Source of the DNA: Ampelomyces quisqualis
Lineage: Eukaryota; Ascomycota; Dothideomycetes; Pleosporales; Phaeosphaeriaceae
DNA length: 64,000 nt
Direction of reading: 5' to 3'
Assembly: GCA_018398575.1 (NCBI GenBank)
Contig: JAGTXZ010000005.1
Location: 2,170,001-2,234,000 of the forward strand
The position numbers were made by a program, and so were the translations under genes. The first letter of the stretch is position 1; each line of letters starts with the position of its first letter. The notes beneath the pieces were generated by a model that was not told where the DNA came from, ran no database searches, and saw nothing but the letters and a program-made list of their open reading frames with translations. Shown here in pieces: positions 12,240 to 23,689 of the stretch.

Positions 12240-13675
12240 GGCTACTAGAGCCTTTTGCTGCTATATGCAACTAAATAATATAACTAATATCTTTCTAACA
12301 ACGCAAGAACACCTAGACAGTAATAAAACTAAATACACTAGCTATAACTACGCGCATAATAGGCATCTGCAATAGAAAACTCTTAAGGCAGCTCTAAATA
12401 ACTAGTATATAGAGTTGCAGGCAGCCTACGTTAATGTTACTAATAACATAATTCGCAAAACTGTATGTTAACTTTAGTAATAGCTGCCTAAATACAATAG
12501 CTGCAAAATACTAGAGTTTAATAATAGATAGCTTACTATATATAAACAACAACACAGCGTATAGTTACATAAACAGTTTGCAAAAACAGTAAGTAACTAC
12601 AGCAGTATAATAGTTAAAGACACTAAGCTTATAATAGAAGAGATTTGTGACGTAGTAAGTAGATACGCGCCTAAGAATTTATATAACATAGATAAGGCTA
12701 GCATATACTAGAAACACTTGCCCTAATACACGTTAGCAAACAATCTAGAAGCTAGACTTAGACTAGATAGAGAGCATATAACTAGTGTACTGTGTATAAA
12801 CATAAATAGCTTAGACTAAGTGCCTTTATAGTTTATAGAATCCTTAAACTATATAACTTGTATAGATAGTAAAAAGAACCTAAATATCTGTAGTCTTAGT
12901 TATGTCTATTAAGACAATAATTCTACCTAGATAGACACTAACATTATGCTAAAATAGCTAAAATAGTTTAATAACTGCATAAACAGATAAGTATTATTGC
13001 TAATTAACAGGTTTCTGCCTTACAAACATATAGTAGCTAAGCTTTAGATAAGCTGCTAATTACTGCAGAACGTTTAGTATGTACAGTGTTAATGTACTGC
13101 AGGCTTATTATAGTAATAGAGGTTACAATGCTTACTAATACAATAGAGTTATATTCTTACCTATAGGTAGTATAACATTATACTAACTAATAGACTAAGG
13201 TATTACTTGCGCATAGAAGGCTAAAGTCTGCGCCTATTTCCTACACTTTGTAGTAGAGAAAAGTATAATAAGCAAACATTCTACTAAGATAATAGATGTA
13301 ATTTACACTATTTGCTAGAGATATTGCGCGTAGTATAACAAGATAAGAGCTAAGACTATATATAGTAGCTAGCAGATCTTAATATGTCTAAACATGTACT
13401 ACAGCCTACAGCTATATATAGCTAACTTCTAAAAGACTTACTATAAGCTTAACAATTTAGTTAACTAGCTTAAAGATATGCGCGTTGTTAACAGTATAGA
13501 CGTTAAGAGCTTTATTAAGTTACTTAAAGAGCGTAATCCTAACTATAAAGATCTAGCCTACCTCTTAGACTATATTGTTGCAATATATAGCCTAAATAAG
13601 ATAGAAGAGAACTATAAAGTACTGTTACTCCCTAGACTATTATACTGCAAAGCAACAGACATAATAGATTAACTA
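12240..13675 (+). pseudogene. Decayed pogo/Tigger-type (CENP-B-like) DDE transposase
   Basis: A plus-strand frame, interrupted by RIP-type stops, shows the pogo/Tigger (DDE_1) pattern. First comes a helical DNA-binding region near 12.3-12.55 kb. Then a block LYNIDKASIYWKHLPQYTLA at about 12.68 kb, W and Q being read from TAG/TAA, matches the family's N-x-D-E-T-G-L-F-W region with Glu now Lys. Next is a DREHITSVLCININSLDRVP block. A further segment VLLLINRF at about 13.0 kb corresponds to V-L-L-x-D-N, with the catalytic Asp now Asn. An open 64-codon stretch at 13478-13672 is the likely C-terminal part. The element is dead. Terminal inverted repeats were not located. Confidence 0.75.
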
Positions 13676-14822
13676 CAAGTGTATGTAGGTTAGTAAGAGT
13701 TTACTACAAATAATAGGCAATATATTAACAAGCTAGAAGCACTGTAACAAGCAACTATAAAATAGATGGCTGTAGAGCTGCAAGACAGACGCTAAAAAGA
13801 TATACGCAACTAGGTAGTAAGACTACACTAATGCAAATATAAGAATACTATATACCTAAAATAAGACAACGCTAGGCTGTCTATAAGCGTAAAAACTAAG
13901 AGTAATATTATAGTGTAGTTATAGTTAGAAAAGCGTAACAATACTATACTTAACTAAAATAAGAATAGCTATTGCACAAATTATCTTACAGGGCCTGCAA
14001 TTTTTAGTATTTTAGCTAGCGCATTAACTAAAATAACTAGATAACATTAGCCTAGTAAACACTAAAATTAAAGAATAATTACTTAGTACTAACTATATTT
14101 AGCTAAAGACTAGATTAATAATCTAAAGTAGTAGTACATAATCTATGCAACTAAAAGAGTAGAGTTGTTAAGAAATTATGCACGCATAGTAACATCTAGG
14201 TAGAATAGCAGCGTAAGAAGTTAAGCACTCTAGCATACTAGCACTAAGTAGAGACACTACACTGTAAGACATGTTAACAAGAGACAAGGCTATTATACAA
14301 GAACATAAGATAACAGATAATAATAGTATTCTTTGTAAGATACTATGTACTGCACAATTTGTAACATTAGTTACTAATGCTAAAAGAAAATACCTAAACA
14401 AAAGAATACTACTATATTAACAGTGAACTTAGCGTTAAAAAGAAGAAACTAATCTTCTTATAAACAAATCTATAGAACGTAGAGTAGAATTATTTAGTTA
14501 AAAACACAAATATCTTAAAGTAACGTTAAAATACATAACAGAAGCAGGCTGCTATACACTTTCTTGCTAGCTGTAAGCTGCGTGCACTATAGAGATCTAT
14601 TAACTACTATCTACGCTAATAGTACACAGTCTAGGGCGTTAGATACACTAACAGATAATATAGAATTATAATAGAATAACATAGTGTAAAGGAATAGAAG
14701 GCAATAGACAGCTTCTTTTGCTAACAGAACTATAGACGCATAAAAAACTTCTCTATAATTCTACGTAAACTACTAGACGCTAGCATACAACTTAAATATT
14801 CTAACGCAGCCTTGTTACGTAA
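13676..14822. other. RIP-degraded DNA after the transposase
   Basis: AT-rich and partly K/N-codon-rich on the plus strand, possibly the distal part of the pogo-like element or a neighbouring repeat. A 77-codon minus frame at 14401-14168 has no motif. No terminal repeat was found. Confidence 0.35.
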
Positions 14823-15165
14823 CCTGTCTACTGTAATAGTACTAGTAGGTTTAGCTAAGTTTGCCTACTAGACTAAAGAGAGTGCTACTAATATAATATA
14901 CAAGAGGTAAGTTACTTACATTATAATACAAAAATATAGAAGGTAAGAATTTTACTTAGTGCTACACAGTGTCCTATAGTACTGTATAGTAGACCTGTCT
15001 ACTATAATAGTACTAGTAGGTTTAGCTAAGTTTGCTTGCTAGACTAAAGAGAGTGCTACTACTATAATATACAAGAGGTAAGTTGCCTACACTATAATGC
15101 AAAAAACTAGAAAGTAAGAATTTTACTTAGTGCTATACAGTGCTATATAGTACTGTACAGTGCTG
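14823..15165. repeat. 171-bp direct duplication
   Basis: The segment starting CCTGTCTACTGTAATAGTAC at 14823 recurs at 14994, so it is a tandem pair of about 171 bp. Copies differ by a few transitions. The junction carries an imperfect CAGTGCTATATAGTACTGTA-like inverted motif. Confidence 0.85.
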
Positions 15166-15699
15166 TACTAAGAATAACACGCAGTAAGAGGCGCCTTTCT
15201 AGAATATACCTTTACTTACCTTAAAGACACAATATAACGCGTTAGCGCTAGGTAAAAGGCTATATAATGCTAGAATAAAACTCTACTTACTTTTACCTAC
15301 ACCTATAATTTAACTTACTGCTATAACTATATAATGCTGCGTTGCTACTACAAACGCACTATAACTACACAACAATAATAATAGTGCTACAACACAAATA
15401 TATATAATTTTCTATATTACGTTTACTATACTACACTATATATTATAACACTGTTACAAGTAAGTATATAACACAAGTACACCTACATACGCTAACTAAG
15501 CTGTAGCTATTCTACTATTCTTATACCTACCTGCACTATTCTTAACTATTACGCGTAACATATTGTATAATGCGCGTGTTATAGGATTGCAATAATAAGT
15601 ACAAGTAGTAGCTACCTTAATTAAATAAATAGTATATAAGCAATGTAAAAACAATAACTACTAATAATATATTATAAGCAATTGTAAAAATAGGCTATA
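15166..15699. other. AT-rich spacer
   Basis: Decayed sequence between the 171-bp duplication and the long plus-strand frame. No recognised content. Confidence 0.35.
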
Positions 15700-18600
15700 A
15701 TATTAATATAGCAGACTAGCGCATATAGGTTAAAGAGATAACAGATTTTATCTAGCACAAGAACACATATAATAAAATTAAACAGGCACACTTATAGGCT
15801 AACTACCTAAAGACAATACGCAGCCTAATAATAGATAAATAGCTTGAGTATACTATATGCCCCTAACTAACTAATAGTAGTATACTAAGAGAATTTTACA
15901 AGGCAATAGCTAGCGCTGTATAAAAGAAGATAATCTTAGAAATTTAAGACTACAGCAACAAAGTTAAAGCTAAACACATAGAAAGATAGCTAACGCCTGC
16001 AAACTTAGAACTAGAACGCACGCAGTTAGTATTAGTAGTCTTAAGTTCTTCTACTGCTTTAGTAACCTAGCTAATAGGCCTTACTACAATAACAACTAAA
16101 CTGTTACTTAACAATATTAATATTTATATTATAGACAGCGTACATTATTAAACTGCCTAGACCTTTCTACTTTTAAGGCTAATAACAGCTGCACGTTAAC
16201 AGTAGCTTAAAGACAGCAACTTTAAGATAAAGCTATAATATCTTAAATATAGTGTACTTGTTAAACACCTGTTGCAACTAAAATTTATAGACTAGTATAT
16301 AGTTAGGACTTTAAAGATATTTAACGCGTTAGCGCTGCGCCTAATTACTAATAATAATAATCTAGCTGTAACTGTTAACTTATATATTAAGATAAGAAGC
16401 TTTAAGAGCGTTGCAATTAAATGCTAGACTCTAGTACAAGACAAAGTTAAGCCTAGTAGTAATATAACCTAGAACAGTATATAAATAATAATAGCTAACT
16501 ACATAATATAGTGCACTTTACTTTAGGCAGTAACAGCAACATTATAAACTTAGTAGGTGCTACTAAAGACAAGAGGTAAAGGCGCTTCTGCTTAGAGCTT
16601 AATAACAACACTAAAGATAATAACTATAAATAACAAAAGATAATAAAAGCGCTAGCAGACTTAGCCTATAAACTATTAATAGAACCTAAAGCAAATAGTA
16701 GCAAACGCTTTAACAGACAGAGCAGGAGCAAGAAGAAGAAGGATAACAGCCTAGATATACGCATTAAGACTCTAACTACTAAAATTAAGCGCCTAGAAAA
16801 GCAGAATAATAGTACTATAAAGAAAGTAGAAGAAAGTAGAGATAAAGATGCTGCGCAAACACAAAACAACGCAATATCTACGCTAATTACTATACCTAGA
16901 CAGAAACGCAAGAGTACTATAGAGAAATAACAAAGGTTGCTAGAGAAAGATGCTTACTCTAGCAGTAAAGAAGAATAAGAAGAGTATAATAAAGATAACA
17001 GAGATAAGAATAAAGAGCTCTAGTTAGTAAAACAACTTGCGTTAGAAGAAAGGCTGCAGCTCTAAGCTCTACTAAACGCAAGGTAAGTGTACTATAAAGA
17101 GCTTATAACTATAATCTACGCAACTAACACGTAAGACAAGACAGCAGATAAACTATAAGCTTAAATTAGAGTAGTAATAGAACACTACTAAGAGGACAAA
17201 TAGCAGGAAGCAGCTAACTTCTTTAGATCTCTACTAGAAGACTTTAAGGATAACGCGCCTATAATACTACATTTATTATAGAGACTAACAGTCCTATTTA
17301 TAGTATACTAACTAATAGAGGCCTATATACTTTACAAAAAAGAGCTATCTTTAGACAATAGCAGCATATTTAGGAATATAATAGGTATAGAAAAAACAAG
17401 ATTAGCTATACTTATAATAATTATAGGGTATGCGCACTTTAAGAACTAGACTAAAGTGCAAGAGAACTAATTAAAGAATAAAACTAGTTAATATAGGGCT
17501 AAAGATAACAGTTAAAAATAGTGCCCTATAACAGACTAATAGACATTTCTATATGTATGCAAAAAAAACCCTTTAATGCTAGAAGAGCTATAGTTAGCAG
17601 TATCTATAGTAAGTAGATAAGGCTGTGCACTAGCTGTATAGAAGGCTAAAATTATTACTATAGGCCTCCGCAAATCTAAAAAGTATAACCTAAAAGACTC
17701 TTTTGCGCTTTGTATTTGCTTTATAGATAATACTTCTCTATAAAGTATAAGCGCACTAACAGTAGATAAAGAAATAAAGATAAAAATTAATCTGTAAGTT
17801 AAACAGCACTTTGCAGCGTCTAACTAAAATGTCTTACTACGCAAATTTACAAAGAATAGTAAGAAGTATGTAAAGATAGTTCTATAGTATATCTAAGAAT
17901 ACTATATACTATAAGTCTACTTAAATATAACTGCGCACTGTCTAGCACTATCTACTAGCTAATTTATAATTGTATATAGCTACATAATACTAGTAAAACG
18001 CGTGCTTAACAAATACTAAACTATAAGGCTTATAACTACACGTAAAATATTATTAAAAGGTAATAAAGTAAGCGTAAAAGACACTCTTAATATTTTTAGC
18101 TACGTAGCAATATAGGGACGTATTATCTTTAATAAGTTCTATAACTATAAATTTAAGAACACTATTATAAGTAACTTGTACAAGACTATTTAAGTTAAGA
18201 ACTATAGTTATTAGTAGAAAGCCTAGGCCCTCTTAGGTACACTAATAGAGAAGGGTCTCTACAAGATACTTATTTTTATCTTTCTAGCGCTTAGTAGACT
18301 ATAAGATAATAAGAACTTCTTAAACTAGTACTGTCTTACAAGCAAGAAGGATAACATAGACAGTTCTAAACTATTTACTACTACTAACTCTGTGTACGCA
18401 AGTATTAAGAAAATTGTAGATATAAGAGAAATAAGAAAGATGTTAGGCCTAGTTATAGCAAAGGGCTAGGACACCTGCTTATCTAAGGCATAAGAAGAAG
18501 TTAAAAATATACTTAATTCTCCTAAGTACATAGCGCTTATAGCGTTAGGAAAGAAGATTGTAGTAAGGTTTATACTGCGTTAAACTCTAGTTACGCAAGA

Positions 18601-19620
18601 CCTATAGAGCTAGAAGATTTTAGGCATTAAGGGTAACTTTCTAACGTTCTACTAGCTATACTAAATAGATAACTTCTAATTGCTTATAGCTAACGTAACA
18701 ACAAGATACAAGATAGTGCTATAATAAGAAGAGCTAAACAGCGCAAAAGCTAAGAGCGTATGCATATTTAACTACGCTAAGATGCAGAGCATTATAACAT
18801 TTCTAATACTAGCCTAGCTTAAGGCTGCGCTGTTTAAAAGCAAAGAAAGTAAGAAAACTAAGCAGTTTATATTAACGTATATTTAATAGCACTTCTAGCA
18901 GCTAGACAAAGGAATATTTGCTAACAACCTTAACTTACTGCTTGCATATAGTGCAAAGTATAAGGCAATTAAGCTAGAGGCTAAGAGGACCTATATTGAA
19001 ACTAGACCTAATCCTAATTAGAGGGGCCTAGCAGATAATTAAATAGTACTACGTAACGTTTAGGCTAAAATTCTTATTAGCTTATACAAACTATGTGTGC
19101 AACTAGTGCTCTAGATAGAGCTTTAAAAAAAATTTGGCAAAGATATAGTTCTTCTACTAAGAAGAGAAATGCTAAAGTCTAAAATAGACGCTGTGTTAGC
19201 AAAATAGAAGGACCTAGACTTAACATTTATTTTAGTAGCGTTAATAGCGTTTGCAGAAGCTATTACGCTAATTAAGGCAAATAAGGTTATAATTGCAGAG
19301 CCTTAAGACAAACAGGGTACTTAAGACTAATTTATGTTTAGGGTATATTAACTAGGCTAGCTAGTAGACGTATGCAAAGGCATTATTTTGTACAACTTAG
19401 AAAGCAATCTAGAAACAAAAGTTCTAAAGAAGTAGAATGTAAAGATATTGTTACGTAGTAGTCTGTAAGGTGTAACAATAGAAGAAGAAAAGATTAAGTA
19501 GAATTGTAACAAGGAAATCTCTATAAAGCTTAAGAGGCTAGTGTAAATTAGGTAAATTAAGTAGTAGAACTGCAGAGTACAGTATACTACTGTGCAAAGC
19601 TGTAGAATAAAAAACGCTTA
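15700..19620 (+). pseudogene. Very long unrecognised ORF decayed by RIP
   Basis: Two linked plus-strand frames read through nearly 4 kb. The first (about 15.8-16.59 kb) and the second (about 16.62-19.62 kb, one constant frame for about 1,000 codons) are interrupted almost only by TAA/TAG. The join near 16.6 kb is an intron, a frameshift or a gene boundary. The second part opens with a basic, Ser/Lys-rich stretch and a coiled-coil-like segment (RIKTLTTKIKRLEKQ), then long helical protein, for example DTCLSKA and TTRYKIVL. I see no reverse transcriptase, DDE triad, helicase P-loop or tyrosine-recombinase signature. It is most likely the main protein of a large DNA transposon or other mobile element; the family is unknown to me. 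Confidence 0.5.
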
Positions 19621-21194
19621 AGTAGATACGTAGCCTAGTTCTAGAAGTACAAGAATGTAAAAAGTATTGTAAAAGAAGTATATACGTAGACGTAACGCAA
19701 AATTAATTTAAAGTGCAAGGATAGTGTAGATTTGCAGCAAAACCTAAACTAAGTAACAGCGCTATTAAAGGGATTGCCTTAGACTTAAACTATAGTTAGG
19801 CATAGTTAAGGATAGGCTGCTAACTAGTAACACAGTTATGTAAACAGTGCAAAGCTATATTAAACACAAGAACTATAAACTATTTTGCAAAAGGGTTCTA
19901 CAAACTAGGCTGCTAATAATAGTATGCTAGGCATTACTATTATTACTTAGCACAGCAGAGCATAGTTAAGAACTGTCTAGTAGCTAGTAGTACAGTTGTG
20001 TTAATAGTGTTGCTAATATTGCAGATGTTGCTAACGTTGTGTTTTCCTAACGCAGCTCTTAAGTTACACTCTATCTAGCGCCTAGCTTGTATATCTAGTA
20101 GCTCTGCTTTCTCTAACCTACTTAATAGACATCTTCTACACCAGAGAGTAGTTAATACATTCTCTTAGCAACACTGCTCTTGAAAGTTAGCCTAAAAAGC
20201 TTACGCTAGTGTAAACTTTAGATAATATAACACTTCTTATTTCTAGTCTAGTTGTTACTACTATACCTTAAATACTTCTATATTAAAGTTTTAAGTTAAC
20301 TAATACAATCTCTAGCCAATTTAGAAATACTAGAGGTCTGATACACTCTTATAAATTGTTTGTAGATTCGATTCTAATATATAGAGCTAGAGCCTAGGTT
20401 AAACAGCCCTATTAAACCTCTGATAGAGACTTTAAGTCTACTATAAATTCCTAGCGGTTAACTATAATCTACTTATGCTAGATCTAATTAAATTAGAGTA
20501 GAGAAAAGTAAAAATACTCTCTATAGTATAGACAAAGATCAAAAGATATAGTTCTTCTTAGTAGTAAGAAAGTACTTGTTATAGGCACAGAATTTAAGTT
20601 AGTGCCTAACCTACAGACAGAGTACACCTCTCTTAGTAGCTGTAAGCCTACTTTAATATTTAGTATTATCTTAAGCTTACTATTAGTACTACTTTCTTCT
20701 ATAAACAGAACGCTTATCAAAATAGCATAAGTAATTTTCTACTCTAGAAGCTTAGTTATATTCTTCTAAATAGTAAATTAGCTCTTTAAAGTTATTATTA
20801 GCTATAAGATTAACTTTAAGGTCTAGTTCTTTATTACTACGTGAAATATGTCTTTTAATTTAGCTAATCTTTTGGTTTAACTAGTATTTAGTCTTAATAC
20901 TAAATTACTAATATACTTACTTACTTTACTACTTACTACGTTAATTAGAATATAGTCTAAAAGACTAAGAGTATACTCTAAGTTTATAAAATAATCTTAG
21001 CTCTTAAAGTTAGTTACTTTTTTTTATATATTACTATTAGCGTTTTTAATAGTTATACAGCGCGTTAGTATTACTAAAACATGTTTAAACTTAGCTAGTA
21101 TTTAGTGTACTTAAAATAACTTTTTGTTAAGTTTTTCTATATTTCTAATATCTGTCTTAAGAGGTAGCAGAACTTAGGTATCTAGAATATACTA
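19621..21194. other. Less RIP-mutated repeat DNA left of the LTR nest
   Basis: The long upstream frame fades out by about 19.85 kb. Around 20.0 kb there is a 9-bp minisatellite like the one near 1.3 kb. The stretch 20.1-20.5 kb retains more CA/TG than its surroundings. A 75-codon minus frame at 20720-20493 has no motif. This was the landing site of element E1. Confidence 0.4.
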
Positions 21195-21199
21195 GGTAG
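21195..21199. repeat. Left target-site duplication of E1 (GGTAG)
   Basis: GGTAG directly precedes the left LTR and is repeated at 42918-42922 directly after the right LTR. Five base pairs is usual for Ty3/Gypsy integration. Confidence 0.88.
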
Positions 21200-21480
21200 T
21201 GTAAGAATGTTATAGCGTAGAGCTGTTAGCTGCGCAGTAACACGCCTACGCTACAACAACGCTACTTTAGCGTCTTTACGCGTAGAATACGTATAGCTGT
21301 CCTAGTGCCTTAACAGCGCTATACTAGCGCAGGCCTAGTATATTTCTATTGTAAAGATACGTGTCTAGTTATATCTATAAAAATAAGTTTTGCACTAAAG
21401 TTATAAAACAAGAATTAACTTACTTTTACTTATACTACTATTGTTATCTTGTAACTTTACTGCTATACAAACCTCTTACA
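21200..21480 (+). repeat. E1 5' LTR
   Basis: This is 281 bp, starting TGTAAGA and ending TCTTACA, a perfect short inverted repeat of TG...CA type. It aligns end to end with 42637-42917 without gaps. By eye there are about 37 differences, all but one of them transitions. Confidence 0.9.
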
Positions 21481-21559
21481 GTTTTAATTCTTCTACCTTG
21501 CAAAAGAATAGCAGCCTAGTTACTTAATAATAATAGATTAAGATCTACTCCTAAGCCTA

Positions 21560-22600
21560 CTAGCTAACCTATTAAGAGAAAACACCTCTAATAAAGAATT
21601 AATGCTTAGCTTAAGTAAACGCTTAGCGCAGCTAAAGCGCTAGCGCTAAGAGCTTAAGAAGTAAGCTAAGATCTAGACTCTAGAGAAGGAAGTACACTAA
21701 TAGGAGTAATTATTAGCAGGTAAACAGCCTCTCTTACCTCCTAAACAGCTCTTAGGCGCTCTAAATAAAATAGACCTACTAACTCCTCTAGTTAAACGCA
21801 ACACGTCTCTACTAGCGCAACGCTCCTAACTTAACTTATTAGTGCTACTAGAGCGTAGGCTAAAGATTAAGGAAATCCTTATCTTTAAAGGCAAGAGAAT
21901 TAGAGAGTATTAGGACTTTAAGGCTAGGCTATCTATTACCTTTTAATTAGACCTCTTAGCCTTCTAGCTTAAGGACTAAAAGATTGCCTTTACTCTCTAG
22001 TACCTATAAACTACGTTTTAATAGATGTAGATATAAAGGAAATAAAAAGACAATAGCAAAACGCTAGCGTAGCGTAATATAATATCTTTTTTACTTAATT
22101 AGATTAAGAGCTCTATAAATAGAGAGCTTTAAGTTACTATATAGTATTAAAAGGCATTCTAAAAAGACAGCTAAATAGTAAACAAATTTGCAGCCTATCT
22201 ATCTACTTTAGAAAATTAAGTAAATCTCTCTTATAAGTAGAAACACTTAGTAATACACTTGTATAGCAAACTCTGTCTAGAGATTAGAGTAGCTTTCTCT
22301 AACTATACTAAGTTCTTTACTACTTACAAAGAACTTGTTAAACGCGCTGTAACGCTAAAAGACAACTTATACTATAGTAGTAGTATACTATTACTACACT
22401 GTTGCACACACAGAACGCCTAGTATAAAAAAAACTTTGCAGCCTAAACTTAACGCAACAGCTCTATAACGTTGTGTTGCTAGTACTGCAAACCTAAGCCT
22501 AAAGCTAACTAACGCCTGCTACTATTATAGCAAGATAGGCTATTAGGCTAGAAAGTATAGATTAAGGCTTAATAGCTTTTCTTCTGTTACTAGTTTAAAC
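21560..22600 (+). pseudogene. E1 gag (RIP-degraded)
   Basis: The plus frame includes a retrotransposon gag core (about 21.86-22.4 kb) with a KEILIFKGKRIREY-like opening, followed by the open 69-codon stretch 22259-22468. A degraded zinc knuckle lies near 22.51-22.56 kb, where the C-x2-C-x4-H-x4-C pattern has lost cysteines and histidine to tyrosine, as expected from G-to-A RIP. Gag would form the virus-like particle and bind RNA. It is non-functional here. Confidence 0.75.
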
Positions 22601-22639
22601 GCAATACAAACAAAAAACAAGTAGGCCTAAAAGAAGCCT

Positions 22640-23352
22640 TCTTCTTAATAGCCTAAGTTCTATTACAATAGAAGAATTGTATTAAAGTACTTAGAACGCT
22701 GTGTAACAATAGCGCTACATAGCCTATATAAATACTAATTAACTATAGTGCAAAACTTAGCACAATTAACAAGAAAGTTGCCTTACTTAAGAACTTCTCT
22801 TAGATTAATAGCGTAGCGCTACTAACTATCTACTTACTTAACTTAAGTATAGTGCCTAGCTTTTACGCTTATTAGGCCTATCTAACAATAAAGAACAACT
22901 AGAGCGTTACTAAGTCCTTTACTACTATTCTATACAGGATTGCTAACGCAGCTTAACCTATTATTTTAGAGTTACTAAGCCTAAAAGAAGGACGCGTTGT
23001 TATTAACTGTAAGTTAAAGTAGTAGCGCTACAAGCTTAATACTAATATAATAAGAGTTAAGAATATAAAAACCTTTGCAAGATTTCTTTACAATAAGCTA
23101 AGCGTGTACGCAGTTCTAGTAGGTAGTTTACAATTCTTCTTTACTAAATACCTATTATAGCCTATTAAACTTAAGAGCTTTAAAGACATTATAAACAGTA
23201 ATGCTACTAACGCGCTGCTGCAGCACTATAAAGGCAACTACGCTATTAAGCTAGAAGAGAGAGCTATAGCTCTATATAGGCTACTCTATAACTTTTTACT
23301 AAAGGAGCTAAGTGTGCTGCGTAACTACTTAGTAACAGCGCAGAGCCTAGGC
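22640..23352 (+). pseudogene. E1 pol, first part (protease to start of RT)
   Basis: After gag the frame continues through a region in the position of the aspartic protease and on to the RT entry segment, which ends with KELSVLRNYL, matching the ELxxLRxYI motif that precedes Gypsy RTs. It stops dead at the E2 insertion and resumes at 31,391. Confidence 0.7.
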
Positions 23353-23357
23353 TAGAT
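23353..23357. repeat. Left target-site duplication of E2 (TAGAT)
   Basis: TAGAT directly before the E2 left LTR is repeated at 31386-31390 directly after its right LTR. It lies within E1's reverse transcriptase. Confidence 0.93.
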
Positions 23358-23615
23358 TGTAAGAGGCAGACCCTAAGGGTAGATGCTAGGAAATAAAGAC
23401 GTAAATTTGTAACCTATTCTAATTGCTACCTAGAAGGTTTTTATAGTCTTAAGGCAGTCTAGACTAAGGGGTTTAGGCGCTCTGGTCTAGAACTGTTTTT
23501 AGTATTCTAGCCTAGAGGATTTTTAGCGTTCTGGTTTAGAACCTTTTTAGTGTTCTAGTTTAGTAAGCTAAGGTTTTTCTGTAACTAAGAACTAACTAGG
23601 TAGCAGCCTATTATA
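23358..23615 (-). repeat. E2 3' LTR
   Basis: 258 bp. It pairs without gaps with 31128-31385. I count 15 differences, all transitions. The right copy ends TGTTACA; here RIP changed it to TATTATA. Confidence 0.92.
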
Positions 23616-23689
23616 TAATCCCCTTACTCTAGCGCTAGGCGCGCTTAGACCTGCGCAAATATTAAAACAAAAATTACTCTACTTAGATC

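Noticed and set aside
1310..20045. Similar 9-bp minisatellites at 1.3 and 20.0 kb as ends of one 19-kb element
   Set aside because: Direct orientation and simple repeats; no flanking duplication or matching longer ends was found.
20330..20400. tRNA-like B-box (GATTCGATTC) near 20.38 kb
   Set aside because: No A-box or cloverleaf could be paired around it; a single box-like word is not enough.
21203..21207. AAGAA as E1 target duplication with the LTR starting at TGTTATAG
   Set aside because: It is not matched after the right LTR; extending the LTR by 8 bp gives TGTAAGA/TCTTACA ends and a perfect GGTAG duplication.
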